Positions 36,905 to 45,491 of a stretch of DNA of 64,000 bases are shown here, in pieces. Where the stretch lies: contig NZ_CP015849.1 in assembly GCF_001654495.1 (NCBI RefSeq), forward strand, positions 3,013,501 through 3,077,500, given 5' to 3'. The position numbers were made by a program, and so were the translations under genes. The DNA comes from Streptomyces sp. SAT1 (GTDB taxonomy: Bacteria > Actinomycetota > Actinomycetes > Streptomycetales > Streptomycetaceae). The notes below the pieces were generated by a model, which saw nothing but the letters and a program-made list of their open reading frames with translations, had not been told where the DNA came from and made no database searches. How positions within the stretch are numbered: position 1 is the first letter of the stretch; each line of letters begins with the position of its first letter.

Positions 36905-37693
36905 CTAGCCGAACTGAACCGACCGCTTCGCCATTCCCATCCAGAAGCCGTCGATCACCGACCGCTGCGCGTCCAGCTCGCCGGCCGCCTCCGCCGCACC
37001 CATGGTCACGAACAGCGGGGCGAAGTGCTCGGTGCGCGGGTGGGCGTACCGGCCGGCCGGTGCCTTGTCGAGGAAGTCCAGCAGTCCGTCCCAGTCGCGG
37101 GCCTCCAGGGCGCGGCGCCCCCAGTCGTCGAACTCGGAGGACCAGCTCGGCACCCCGCCGCCGACGTGGCGCAGGGCCGCGAGGTTGTGGGTGAAGAAGC
37201 CGGAGCCGACGATCAGCACACCCTCGTCGCGCAGCGGTGCCAGCCTGCGGCCGATGCCCATGAGGCGGACCGGGTCGAGCGTCGGCATGGAGACCTGGAG
37301 GACGGGGATGTCGGCGGCGGGGAACATCTCGACGAGCGGGACGTAGGCGCCGTGGTCCAGGCCCCGGTCGGGGACGTCCTGCACGGGCGTGCCGGGTCCG
37401 CGGAGCAGCTTCCTGACCCGGTCGGCGAGGCCGGGGGCGCCGGGGGCCGGGTACGTCACGTCGTAGTAGTGCCCGGGGAAGCCCCAGAAGTCGTACACCA
37501 GGGGGACGGTCTCCACGGCGCCGAGGGCGAGCGGGGCCTCCTCCCAGTGCGCGGAGACGACGAGGATCGCGCGGGGGCGGGGCAGTTCGGCGGCCCAGGC
37601 GGCGAGCTGGCCGGGCCAGACGGGGTCGTCAGCGAGCGGCGGGGCGCCGTGGCTGAGGTAGAGGGCGGGCATGCGCTCAGGTGCTGTGGTCAT
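36905..37693 (-). CDS. Class III extradiol dioxygenase (DODA type)
   Basis: 262 residues. LYLSHGAPPLADDP carries the first metal His, VVSAHWEEAP the second, and the LDHGAYVPLVEMFP and GSGFFTHNLAAL motifs complete the LigB/DODA active site. Members cleave catechol-like rings with Fe(II); plant homologues make betalamic acid. The gene is divergent from a MarR regulator 141 bp away, as in aromatic-compound defence units. Confidence 0.88.
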   Translation of the reverse strand: MTTAPERMPALYLSHGAPPLADDPVWPGQLAAWAAELPRPRAILVVSAHWEEAPLALGAVETVPLVYDFWGFPGHYYDVTYPAPGAPGLADRVRKLLRGPGTPVQDVPDRGLDHGAYVPLVEMFPAADIPVLQVSMPTLDPVRLMGIGRRLAPLRDEGVLIVGSGFFTHNLAALRHVGGGVPSWSSEFDDWGRRALEARDWDGLLDFLDKAPAGRYAHPRTEHFAPLFVTMGAAEAAGELDAQRSVIDGFWMGMAKRSVQFG

Positions 37694-37756
37694 GGCGGCT
37701 ACTCCTGCTGGGACCGCGCTCGGACTGCGGCGGGCAGGGCAAGCACGGGGGCCGAA

Positions 37757-37776
37757 ACTTGAACTTTAAAGCTTAG
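37757..37776. promoter_or_regulatory. Possible MarR operator
   Basis: The divergent interval is A+T-rich and contains the 8-bp palindrome CTTTAAAG (37764-37771) within TTGAACTTTAAAGCTTAGA. A+T-rich dyads of this sort are typical MarR sites. It lies about 65 bp from both start codons. Confidence 0.5.
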
Positions 37777-37834
37777 AGACCACTGTACGAGGCATTTGTT
37801 TAATCTTCAATGAGCGCCCTCGTAGAGTGGATAC

Positions 37835-38431
37835 ATGAACACGGCTCCCGTTTCCGCGCCCGGCCCCGCTCAGGCCCCCGCGGCCCAAGCCCCCGCCGCC
37901 CCGGTCTCCCCAGGTCAGGCCCCCGCAGCCCAGGCCCCCGCCGCCGACGCCCCCCGTTGGCTCACCCCCGACGAGCAGCGCGTCTGGCGCGCCTATCTGC
38001 ACGCCACCACCCTCCTGGAGGACCACCTCGACCGGCAGCTCCAGCGCGACGCGGGCATGCCGCACGTCTACTACGCCCTCCTCGTCCAGCTCGCCGAGGC
38101 CCCGCGCCGCCGGCTGCGCATGACCGAGCTGGCCATGAACGCCAAGATCACCCGTTCCCGTCTCTCGCACGCCGTGGCCCGCCTGGAGAAGAACGGCTGG
38201 GTCCGCCGCGAGGACTGTCCCTCCGACAAGCGCGGCCAGTTCGCGGTGCTCACCGAAGACGGCCAGGAGGTGCTGCGGCGCACCGCCCCGGGCCATGTGA
38301 CCGCCGTACGGCAGGCCCTGTTCGAACGGCTCAGCCCCGAACAGCAGCAGTCCCTCGGCGAGATCATGCAGATCGTCGCCGAGGGACTGCAGCCGGACGA
38401 GGCGGGCGCGGACCTGCCCTGGCTCCGCTGA
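37835..38431 (+). CDS. MarR family regulator
   Basis: 198 residues. The winged helix is clear (LLVQLAEAPRRRLRMTELAMNAKITRSRLSHAVARLEKNGWVRREDCPSDKRGQFAVLTEDGQ), with the D-K-R-G wing. An N-terminal ~38-residue Ala/Pro/Gln extension (QAPAAQAPAAPVSPGQAPAA) precedes it. Likely represses the divergent dioxygenase gene and is inactivated by a phenolic ligand. The stop is 32 bp from the convergent exporter gene. Confidence 0.88.
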   Translation: MNTAPVSAPGPAQAPAAQAPAAPVSPGQAPAAQAPAADAPRWLTPDEQRVWRAYLHATTLLEDHLDRQLQRDAGMPHVYYALLVQLAEAPRRRLRMTELAMNAKITRSRLSHAVARLEKNGWVRREDCPSDKRGQFAVLTEDGQEVLRRTAPGHVTAVRQALFERLSPEQQQSLGEIMQIVAEGLQPDEAGADLPWLR

Positions 38432-38463
38432 GGAGCCGGGGCGGGGGCCGCGCCGAGCGGTCG

Positions 38464-40020
38464 TCAGTGGGCGATGACCGGCACCGCCACCTCGTGCTCG
38501 GCGCCCTCACCGGAGGCGGAGCCCGAACCGGTGACCAGGGTGCTGCCCGGCCGCCCGGCGTTGACGAAGGTCAGCGCGATCACGGCGGCCAGCACCAGGA
38601 TGCCGACGGCGAACCAGATGGCGCTGGTGTACCCGTGCACCAGGCCCTGCACCTGCACCAGCTGCTGCTGCGGCCGGGCACCGCCGGCCGCGCCGATGTG
38701 GTCCTTGATGTACGACGCGGTCGCCGAGGAGGCGATCGTGTTCAGCAGGGCCGTACCGATGGCGCCGCCCACCTGCTGCGAGGTGTTGACCATCGCGGAG
38801 GCGACACCGGCGTCCCGGGGCTCGACGCCCTGGGCGGACAGGGACATGGCCGGCATGAACGCCGTACCCATGCCGAGGCCGAGCAGCAGCATCGCGGGGA
38901 GCAGCAGGGCCGGGTAGGAGGTGTCGGTCTTCAGCTGGGTCAGCAGCAGCATGCCGACGGAGGCGACCAGGAAGCCGGGGCCCATCAGCAGCCGGGCCGG
39001 AACCCGGGTCATCAGCCGGGCGCCGATCTGGGTGGAGCCGGTGATCATGCCCGCGATCATCGGGAGGAAGGCGAAGCCGGTCTTGACCGGCGAGTAGCCC
39101 TTCACGATCTGGAGGTAGTAGGTCAGGAAGAGGAACAGGCCGAACATGCCGATGATCGCCAGGCCCAGCGAGAGGTAGACACCGCCGCGGTTGCGCTCGG
39201 TGACCACGCGCAGCGGCAGCAGCGGGGCCCGCACCTTGGACTCGACCAGCACGAAGGCGACCAGCAGCACCGCGGAGCCGACGAACATGCCGATGGTCAG
39301 CGCGTCGCCCCAGCCCGCGGACTCGGCGCGGGTGAAGCCGTACACCAGCGCGACCAGGCCGAGGGTGGACAGGACCACGCCGGGGATGTCGAGCGGCGAG
39401 CGGTTGCGGCCGGTGGCCGGCTCACGGATGACGAAGTACGCACCGGCCGCGGCGACCACGGCGAACGGGATGTTCACGAAGAACGTCCAGCGCCAGTCCA
39501 GGTACTCGGTGAGGAATCCGCCCAGGATCAGACCCACGGCACCGCCACCGCCCGCGATGGCGCCGTAGATGCCGAACGCCTTGGCGCGCTCCTTGGCGTC
39601 GGTGAACATCACCGCGAGCAGGGAGAGCGCGGCGGGCGCGAGCAGCGCGCCGAAGGCGCCCTGGAGCGCGCGGGAGCCGAACAGCAGCGCGCCGCTGGTG
39701 GCCGCGCCGCCCAGCGCGGAGGCCGCGGCGAAGCCGGTCAGGCCGATCACGAAGGCGCGCTTGCGGCCCCACAGGTCCGCGATACGGCCGCCGAAGAGGA
39801 GGAGCCCGCCGAAGGCCAGGGCGTAGGCCGTGACGACCCACTGCCGGTTGCCGTCGGAGATCCCCAGGTCCTGCTGGGCGGAGGGGAGGGCGATGTTCAC
39901 GATGGTCGCGTCGAGCACGACCATCAGCTGGGCGAGCGCTATGAAGACGAGCGCTTTCCAGCGGTTGGCGTCACCGGACTGGTGCGGGACGCCGGGAGCC
40001 TTGAGGGCTGTTTCGGACAT
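38464..40020 (-). CDS. DHA2/EmrB-type MFS exporter
   Basis: 518 residues, 14 helices. LAQLMVVLDATIVNIALPSAQQ, GGRIADLWGRKRAFVIGL and FLTYYLQIVKGYSPVKTG are standard DHA2 blocks. ATG 40020 is chosen; an in-frame GTG lies at 40032. It is downstream of a TetR gene on the same strand, with 287 bp between that carry a 14-bp repeat array, and is presumably controlled by it. Confidence 0.87.
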   Translation of the reverse strand: MSETALKAPGVPHQSGDANRWKALVFIALAQLMVVLDATIVNIALPSAQQDLGISDGNRQWVVTAYALAFGGLLLFGGRIADLWGRKRAFVIGLTGFAAASALGGAATSGALLFGSRALQGAFGALLAPAALSLLAVMFTDAKERAKAFGIYGAIAGGGGAVGLILGGFLTEYLDWRWTFFVNIPFAVVAAAGAYFVIREPATGRNRSPLDIPGVVLSTLGLVALVYGFTRAESAGWGDALTIGMFVGSAVLLVAFVLVESKVRAPLLPLRVVTERNRGGVYLSLGLAIIGMFGLFLFLTYYLQIVKGYSPVKTGFAFLPMIAGMITGSTQIGARLMTRVPARLLMGPGFLVASVGMLLLTQLKTDTSYPALLLPAMLLLGLGMGTAFMPAMSLSAQGVEPRDAGVASAMVNTSQQVGGAIGTALLNTIASSATASYIKDHIGAAGGARPQQQLVQVQGLVHGYTSAIWFAVGILVLAAVIALTFVNAGRPGSTLVTGSGSASGEGAEHEVAVPVIAH

Positions 40021-40144
40021 GGGAGTACCCACTTCGGGACTTCGTGACGGAAAAAGGGTGTCGAAAGGGGCGGCCGCGGCCTGCGCGCTGCCGTGCCGGA
40101 ACGTCGTAGGCGAACGAGGAGGTCGTGAACGGGGAGAACGAAAA

Positions 40145-40200
40145 GTCGTGCGTGAGGAGTCGTGCGTGAGGAGTCGTGCGTGAGCGAGGAGTCGTGAAGG
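40145..40200. repeat. 14-bp tandem repeat upstream of exporter gene
   Basis: GTCGTGCGTGAGGA at 40145-40158 and 40159-40172, a third copy from 40173 with a 4-bp insertion, and a partial fourth at 40191. It lies 125-180 bp before the exporter start and after the TetR stop. Four start-to-start spacings near 14-18 bp do not match the helical pitch. Confidence 0.85.
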
Positions 40201-40307
40201 AGACCGGAGTTCGGCGCTGAACTCATCGGTGCGGGCGGGCCGGCGCCTGTCGGACCCGGGCCCGCCTCACGGGTCCGCGCGCGGCGGGGAGCTGTCTGTC
40301 AGGTCGG

Positions 40308-40958
40308 TCAGGCCTGGCGGAGATCCTCCATGGTCATGGCCGCGCCCGGCAGGTCGGAACGGGCCGGGGCCCGCAGTCCGTCCAGGAACAGCTGAAGATG
40401 GCGGTGGACGAAGCGGTCGTGGAGGACACAGCCGGTACCGGCCGGGGGGCGGCTGAGCTGCGCGGCGGCGATCATCAGATCGCCCACACCCACATCGGCG
40501 CGCAACTGCCCGGCCGCCTTGGCGCGGCCCATGATCTCCTCGACGAGGTGTTCGACCCGGTGACGGGCGGCCTCCAAGTCGGGGTGGTGCTGGTCGAAGG
40601 TACTGGAGACCATCGGACACAGCGCGCTGATCCGCTCGTCGGCGGCGGCGTGCACGAAGCGCGACAGCGCCTCGAAGGCGTCGCCGGTCTCGGTGAGCGC
40701 CTGCTCGGCCGCCTCCGCCGTACGGTCCATCACGGAGCAGACGACCTCGCGGACGAGAGCGTCGCGGTCCGGGAAGTTGCGGTACAGGGTGGCGTTGCCG
40801 ACGCCGGCCCGGCGCGCGATCTCGTCGAGCGGCACCTCGGGGCCGTACTCGACGAACATCTCGCGGGCGGCGGTCACGATCCGCTCCCGGTTGCGCAGGG
40901 CGTCGGCGCGCGGCCTGGTCACCTTGCGCGCTTCGGGGTTCGCGGTCGCGGCCGGCAC
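40308..40958 (-). CDS. TetR family regulator
   Basis: 216 residues. Helix-turn-helix at 20-65 (RNRERIVTAAREMFVEYGPEVPLDEIARRAGVGNATLYRNFPDRDALV) and a C-terminal domain of the SCO-type TetR_C family (ISALCPMVSSTFDQHHPDL). It precedes the DHA2 exporter gene on the same strand. Upstream lies a symmetric double operator, so it probably represses itself and the exporter until a drug binds. Confidence 0.88.
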   Translation of the reverse strand: MPAATANPEARKVTRPRADALRNRERIVTAAREMFVEYGPEVPLDEIARRAGVGNATLYRNFPDRDALVREVVCSVMDRTAEAAEQALTETGDAFEALSRFVHAAADERISALCPMVSSTFDQHHPDLEAARHRVEHLVEEIMGRAKAAGQLRADVGVGDLMIAAAQLSRPPAGTGCVLHDRFVHRHLQLFLDGLRAPARSDLPGAAMTMEDLRQA

Positions 40959-40994
40959 GGGGTCTCCTCTGATCGGTCGGTCTGGCGGACGATC

Positions 40995-41051
40995 CGGGGA
41001 TGAAGTCCCCGTTTCGCTCGGACACAGGGCTAAACGGGGAAGAGGTCCCCG
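40995..41051 (-). promoter_or_regulatory. Double dyad operator upstream of TetR gene
   Basis: Two copies of CGGGGA-N5-TCCCCG, at 40995-41011 and 41035-41051. The inner flanks CCGTTT and AAACGG are also complementary, so the whole 57-bp block is one large dyad of two operators. It lies 37-93 bp before the TetR start codon, where the promoter must be. Confidence 0.8.
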
Positions 41052-41297
41052 GTTATTTCCCGTCCCGCAAGAGAACTGCCGTGACCTGGGTCACATCCAC
41101 CTGGCCCTGCCCATTCCCACGACCGGGCCGCGCGTCCCACGACCGGACCGCTCCAACGCGCGCCCGCCGCCCCGGCGACACAGGGTGAGCGAAAGGGTGC
41201 AGCCGGAGACGAGACCGGTGACCGCCTGGCGCGAACCGGTGCGGACCGGTGCCGCGCGGCGCGAGACCGTCGGCTGCCTGGAGCGAAGGGTCCACGC
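41052..41297. other. Intergenic region before protease gene
   Basis: About 245 bp between the operator block and the first possible start of the protease gene. GTGACCTGGGTCAC (41080-41093) is a perfect-armed palindrome that may be an operator or part of the protease promoter. Nothing else recognisable. Confidence 0.4.
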
Positions 41298-42896
41298 ATG
41301 CAGCCGCAGCCGCCCCGCCGCCGGACAGACCGGACGCCGCACCGGACCCACCGGCCCCACGGGACGGACCGCGCCGACACCGCGCTCCCCGCACGCAGCA
41401 TGCCCCCCGCGCCCCCTGCCACGACCGCCGCCACTCCTGCCACCGCGCCCACCGCCGCTTCCGCCGGAGCCCCTGCCCCTGCACCTGCACCTGCCTCTGC
41501 CGGAGTCCCCGCCGCCGCGGCAGGCGCCGGAGGAGACGACCCCCGCCCCGCGCCGGCCGCCGACCCAGGCTCCATACACACCCCCCTACACACCCCCATA
41601 CGCACCTCCATACGGACCCGCATACGCGCCCGGATACGTACGCGTACCCGCCGCACGGCCGCCTTCGTCTCCGTGACCGCGCTGACCCTCGCGGTCAGCA
41701 CGGCGGGGGCCGCGCACCTCACCTCGGGCGCCGCGGCCTCGGGCGCCGGGGCGAACTCCCTGTCCCGTTCGCCCGCGCTCGCCCCCTGCATGATCAGCGG
41801 CGCTCGCTCCGTGCAGATGACCGAGGGCGTCCCCACCTCGACGGGCTACGCCCGCTCCACCGGCACCGTGCACGCCCTCACCCTGATGATCGACTTCTCG
41901 GACGCCCCCGGCGAGGGCACCGCGCTCGACCGCTTCCACGAGTTCTTCCCGCAGACCCAGGAGTGGTTCCGCACCGCTTCCTACGGCCGCCTCGACTACC
42001 GCCCCGAGACCCCGATCACCCACTGGCTGCGCATGCCCAAGCCGTTCAAGGAGTACGGGATAGAACGCGGCGCCCCCTTCGACCCGGGCTACCGCGACCT
42101 CGTCCAGGACATCGCGGCGGCGGCCGACTCCCAGGTCGACTTCCGCCAGTACGACCTGCTGAACGTGCTGATGACCCCGAACGCGGGCCCGTCCGCCCTG
42201 GACACGGTCCTGTCCGTCACCTTCGCGGGCAACCCCGACGCCCCGACGGCCGACGGCGTCCCCCTCGCGAACGCCTCGTTCGTCTACTCCCGCCAGGACG
42301 ACGGCTCCGGCTCCTACGACCGCACCGGCTACCGCGTCCTGCCGCACGAGAACGGCCATGTCTTCGGCCTGCCCGACCTCTACACCCAGGAGGGCGGCGG
42401 CGCGGTCGGCCACTGGGACATCATGAGCGAGGACTGGGGCGCCGACAACGACCTGCTCGGCTGGCACAAGTGGAAGCTGGGCTGGCTCGACGCCGACCAG
42501 GTGAACTGCGCGAGCCGGCGCGGCTCGGCCGAGTACACCCTGACCCCGCTGGAGCGCGCCGGCGGCCCCAAGCTGATCTTCGTCCCGCTCGACGGCAGCA
42601 CCGGCTACGCCCTCGAACTGCGCACCCGCGAGGGCAACGACGAGGCGGTGTGCCGGCCGGGCGTCCTCATCTACAAGGTGAACGCCGACGTGGACACCGG
42701 AAGCGGCCCCATCACCGTCTACGACGCCCACCGCGACTCCGGCGGCTGCAGCCGCAGTCCGAACGTGCAGGCGGAACTCTCCGACGCCCCCTTCGCCCCC
42801 GGCGAGACCTTCAAGGACCCGCGGTCCAAGATCCGCATCGATGTCGCGGCGGCGGACCTGGAGGGCGACTACCAGGTCCGGGTGACCCGGCAGTAG
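41298..42896 (+). CDS. M6-type secreted metalloprotease
   Basis: Up to 532 residues; start uncertain. The catalytic region has HENGHVFGLPDLY, an M6 (immune inhibitor A-like) zinc motif, with DIMSEDWG after it. A signal segment (AAFVSVTALTLAVSTAGAAHL) lies unusually late, about residues 120-140. Before it is a Thr/Ile/Arg stretch made of 4-residue repeats (TPIR, TSIR, TRIR, ARIR, TRTR) encoded by a 12-bp DNA repeat at about 41575-41645, preceded by Ala/Pro low complexity. Starts at 41298 or ATG 41400 are possible; no start lies just before the signal. A secreted protease of unknown target. Confidence 0.75.
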   Translation: MQPQPPRRRTDRTPHRTHRPHGTDRADTALPARSMPPAPPATTAATPATAPTAASAGAPAPAPAPASAGVPAAAAGAGGDDPRPAPAADPGSIHTPLHTPIRTSIRTRIRARIRTRTRRTAAFVSVTALTLAVSTAGAAHLTSGAAASGAGANSLSRSPALAPCMISGARSVQMTEGVPTSTGYARSTGTVHALTLMIDFSDAPGEGTALDRFHEFFPQTQEWFRTASYGRLDYRPETPITHWLRMPKPFKEYGIERGAPFDPGYRDLVQDIAAAADSQVDFRQYDLLNVLMTPNAGPSALDTVLSVTFAGNPDAPTADGVPLANASFVYSRQDDGSGSYDRTGYRVLPHENGHVFGLPDLYTQEGGGAVGHWDIMSEDWGADNDLLGWHKWKLGWLDADQVNCASRRGSAEYTLTPLERAGGPKLIFVPLDGSTGYALELRTREGNDEAVCRPGVLIYKVNADVDTGSGPITVYDAHRDSGGCSRSPNVQAELSDAPFAPGETFKDPRSKIRIDVAAADLEGDYQVRVTRQ

Positions 42897-42937
42897 CCGG
42901 GGCCGCCGCCCCCGCCCGGCCCGGACTACCGTAGGGC

Positions 42938-42947
42938 GCAGATCTGC
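42938..42947 (+). promoter_or_regulatory. Short palindrome before IclR gene
   Basis: GCAGATCTGC, a perfect 10-bp palindrome 37 bp before the start codon of the double IclR gene. Could be its own operator; short length makes chance possible. Confidence 0.4.
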
Positions 42948-42983
42948 CACGACCACCGACGTCCCGTACGGGAGAACCGACCG

Positions 42984-44729
42984 ATGTGCGCGACGCCCGC
43001 GACCTCCGCGACGCCCCCGCACCCGATGGCGTCCGCGCGCCCGGCGCCGTCCGCGCGCCCGGCGCCGTCCGCCGACGAGCCGGGGGCCGTCACCGGCGCG
43101 GGCGCCCCGGACCGGCCGCACGGGCCCCCGCCGGAGGCCGTCGCCCCGCTGATGCGGGGGGTGGCCGTGCTGCGGGCGCTGACGGAGGCCGGCGGGACCC
43201 TGAGCCCGAGCGCCCTGGAACGCGCCACGGGCCTCGCCCGTGCCACCGTGGACCGCATCACCGCGACCCTGGCCCGGATGGGGTACGTACGCCTCGCCGG
43301 CCGGGACACCGTCCTCGCCCCCCGCCTGATGGAGCTGGGCAACGCCTATCTGGCCGCCCTGCGCCTGCCCGGCCTCCTCGGCGCGCGGGCGGACGCCCTC
43401 GCCGACGCGCTGGACGAGTCGGTGTCGCTGGCGGTCCGCGACCAGGACGGCATCCGCTTCGTCCACCAGGCGACGCGGCGCCGCGCCATGTCCCTGAGCT
43501 TCCGCATCGGCGACCTGCTCCCGGCCGAACGCACCGCACCCGGAGCGCTGTTCGCCACCGAGTGGACGGCCGGGGACTGGCACCGCTGGCACGGACGCCG
43601 GGCGGCCGACCCGGAGAACCGCTCCTTCCCGGCCATCCCGCCGCACCCGCCGGGACCGGACGCGCCCCGCTCCGGCTTCGAGGAGCGCGCCGCGCGGGCG
43701 GCCCGGGAGGGCTGGGCGGCGGACGACCAGCTGATCGAACCGGGCCTGGTGGCCGTGTCCGTACCGGTGCGGGACCCGGTCACCGGCACGATCGCCTGTG
43801 CGGCGAGCGTGGTGAGCCACACCAGCCGCCACTCGGCGGAGCACCTGCGCGCCACGCTCCTGCCCCGGCTGCGCGAGACGGTCGCGGCGATGGAGGAGGA
43901 CCTGCGCGCGGCATCGGCGCGGGCGCAGACACCGGATTCGGCCGCGGCACCGGAACCGGCATCAGTACCGGCACCGGAACCGGCTCGCCCGGACGCGGCG
44001 CCCCCGGAACTGGCGGCCTGGACGGCGGCGTCGAAGCAGGAGCTGGGCCGGGGGTTCGTCGAGTCCCTGGCGCGCGGGCTGACGGTCCTGACCGCGTTCG
44101 GCGAGGACCGCCCGGCGCTGACCCTCACACAGGTGGCGCAGGCGACGGGCCTGGCCAGGGCCACGGCACGCAGGGCGCTGATCACCCACGAGCACCTGGG
44201 CCTGGTCGCCCCCGGCCCCGGCCGCACCTTCACCCTCACGCCCCGCGTGCTCTCCCTCGGCTTCCCGCCCCTGTCCCGCACCTCGCTCCCCCGGATCGCC
44301 CAGCCTCATCTGGAGGACCTGGCGGCCGAGGTGCGCGAGTCGACGGCGCTGGCGGTGCTCGCCCCCGGCGGCGAGGAGATCCAGTACGCGGCCCGCGCGA
44401 GCACGCACCACATCATGAGCGTCGACCTCCCCGTGGGCACCCGCCTCCCGGCCCGCGCCACCGCGCTGGGCCGCGCCCTGACCGGCCCGGGACCGGCCGG
44501 TTACGCGCTCGCCGACCAGGAACTCGAAGCGGGCCTGCGCGCGGTCGCCGTCCCCGTCCACGACCGGGCCGGCCGCCCCGTGGCCGCCGTGGACATCGCC
44601 CTGCACGCCGCCCGCCGCACCCGCGAGGAATGCGTCTCCGCCCTCCTGCCCGCCCTGCGCCGCACCGCCGCCCGCATCGAGGCCGACCTCCGCACGGCCA
44701 CCCGCTTCACCCGCGTGCCCCTCACCTGA
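42984..44729 (+). CDS. Tandem double IclR regulator
   Basis: 581 residues, twice the normal IclR length. Unit 1 (about 52-300): helix-turn-helix GVAVLRALTEAGGTLSPSALERATGLARATVDRITATLARMGYV and effector domain (LRLPGLLGARADALADALDESVSLAVRDQDGIRFVHQA). After a Pro/Glu/Ala linker, unit 2 (about 350-575) repeats it: GLTVLTAFGEDRPALTLTQVAQATGLARATARRALITHEHLGLV and LPRIAQPHLEDLAAEVRESTALAVLAPGGEEIQYAARA. Both are complete, like PcaR/PobR-type regulators of aromatic catabolism. A start at 42984 is the first ATG after the upstream palindrome. No catabolic operon is adjacent. Confidence 0.88.
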   Translation: MCATPATSATPPHPMASARPAPSARPAPSADEPGAVTGAGAPDRPHGPPPEAVAPLMRGVAVLRALTEAGGTLSPSALERATGLARATVDRITATLARMGYVRLAGRDTVLAPRLMELGNAYLAALRLPGLLGARADALADALDESVSLAVRDQDGIRFVHQATRRRAMSLSFRIGDLLPAERTAPGALFATEWTAGDWHRWHGRRAADPENRSFPAIPPHPPGPDAPRSGFEERAARAAREGWAADDQLIEPGLVAVSVPVRDPVTGTIACAASVVSHTSRHSAEHLRATLLPRLRETVAAMEEDLRAASARAQTPDSAAAPEPASVPAPEPARPDAAPPELAAWTAASKQELGRGFVESLARGLTVLTAFGEDRPALTLTQVAQATGLARATARRALITHEHLGLVAPGPGRTFTLTPRVLSLGFPPLSRTSLPRIAQPHLEDLAAEVRESTALAVLAPGGEEIQYAARASTHHIMSVDLPVGTRLPARATALGRALTGPGPAGYALADQELEAGLRAVAVPVHDRAGRPVAAVDIALHAARRTREECVSALLPALRRTAARIEADLRTATRFTRVPLT

Positions 44730-44821
44730 CCGGTCCGTCACCTGACCAGGCCGTCCGGCGCGGCACCGGGCACGGTCCCGGCAGGCCGCCGGGCATGGAG
44801 GAGCCCCGGCCGGTCGGGGGC

Positions 44822-44858
44822 GACCAGCCGGGGCGACCAGCCGGGGCGACCAGCCGGG
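44822..44858. repeat. Three 12-13-bp direct repeats
   Basis: GACCAGCCGGGGC three times in a row between the convergent IclR and lectin genes. G+C-rich with some self-complementarity; may act as a terminator. Confidence 0.65.
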
Positions 44859-44894
44859 ACGGCAGGGCACGGCGGGCGGACTCCCGCCGCCTCG

Positions 44895-45389
44895 TCAGCC
44901 GGGGATCGACGTCGTCAGGTACCACTGCTGGTACGGATTGTCGGGGCCGTACTGGTTCAGGTACGCCTTGCCCTTGGCGTCCGAGTCCAGCGCGTTGCCT
45001 CCCGGGCTGATGAGGCGGAGCTTGCCGGAGACGAACACCTCGTCCCAGAGGTCGTTGGCGTCGATGCCGCACGGCCGCGTCTCCAGGATGAGGGAGAAGG
45101 GCGTCGACGGCTTCAGGCACCGGGCCGAGCTCGTGTTCTTGAGCTGGATCTTCCCGTTGACGACGTGGTACTCCCAGCGCTGGCTCGCCGCGGTGGTCGA
45201 ACAGGACGAGGTGTAGACGCCGCCGGTGCCGTTGGCGTCGAGGCAGCGCCCGGTCTGGGCGTTCTGGAGCCGCCAGACACCGCCGCCGGGGCCGCCGGCC
45301 GCGTGGGCGGTCGCCGTCGTGCCGGTCAGCAGCAGCGCGGCCGCTCCTGCGGTGGCGGCGACGCCGCCGAGAGCCTTCCGGATGTTCAT
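44895..45389 (-). CDS. Secreted ricin-type beta-trefoil lectin-like protein
   Basis: 164 residues. Signal peptide MNIRKALGGVAATAGAAALLL...AHA, then a single beta-trefoil with QxW-type repeats (ASQRWEY and NPYQQWYL) and LDANGTGG/LDSDAKGKAY loops. A second copy of the same gene type follows upstream. A stand-alone secreted carbohydrate-binding domain, without an enzyme part; Cys pairs suggest disulfides. Function unknown. Confidence 0.82.
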   Translation of the reverse strand: MNIRKALGGVAATAGAAALLLTGTTATAHAAGGPGGGVWRLQNAQTGRCLDANGTGGVYTSSCSTTAASQRWEYHVVNGKIQLKNTSSARCLKPSTPFSLILETRPCGIDANDLWDEVFVSGKLRLISPGGNALDSDAKGKAYLNQYGPDNPYQQWYLTTSIPG

Positions 45390-45491
45390 GGCCTTACTCT
45401 CCTCGGTGAGCAGTTGACGCTGAGCGTGGGAATCGGTGCGGGGGTCTTCTCCGGCCCGCGCGGTGTTCGACGGTGCCGGGCCGGTGTGCCG

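Noticed and set aside
40145..40200. CRISPR-like array
   Set aside because: Direct 14-bp units without spacers and no cas genes; it is a simple tandem repeat.
39939..40226. Minus-strand frame reading through the 14-bp repeat (HDSSLTHDSSRTTPH)
   Set aside because: The peptide pattern only reflects the DNA repeat, and the frame overlaps the exporter start.
41249..42934. 561-codon alternative frame over the M6 protease
   Set aside because: Arg/Pro-rich out-of-frame translation of the protease gene, whose own frame carries HENGH and the signal segment.
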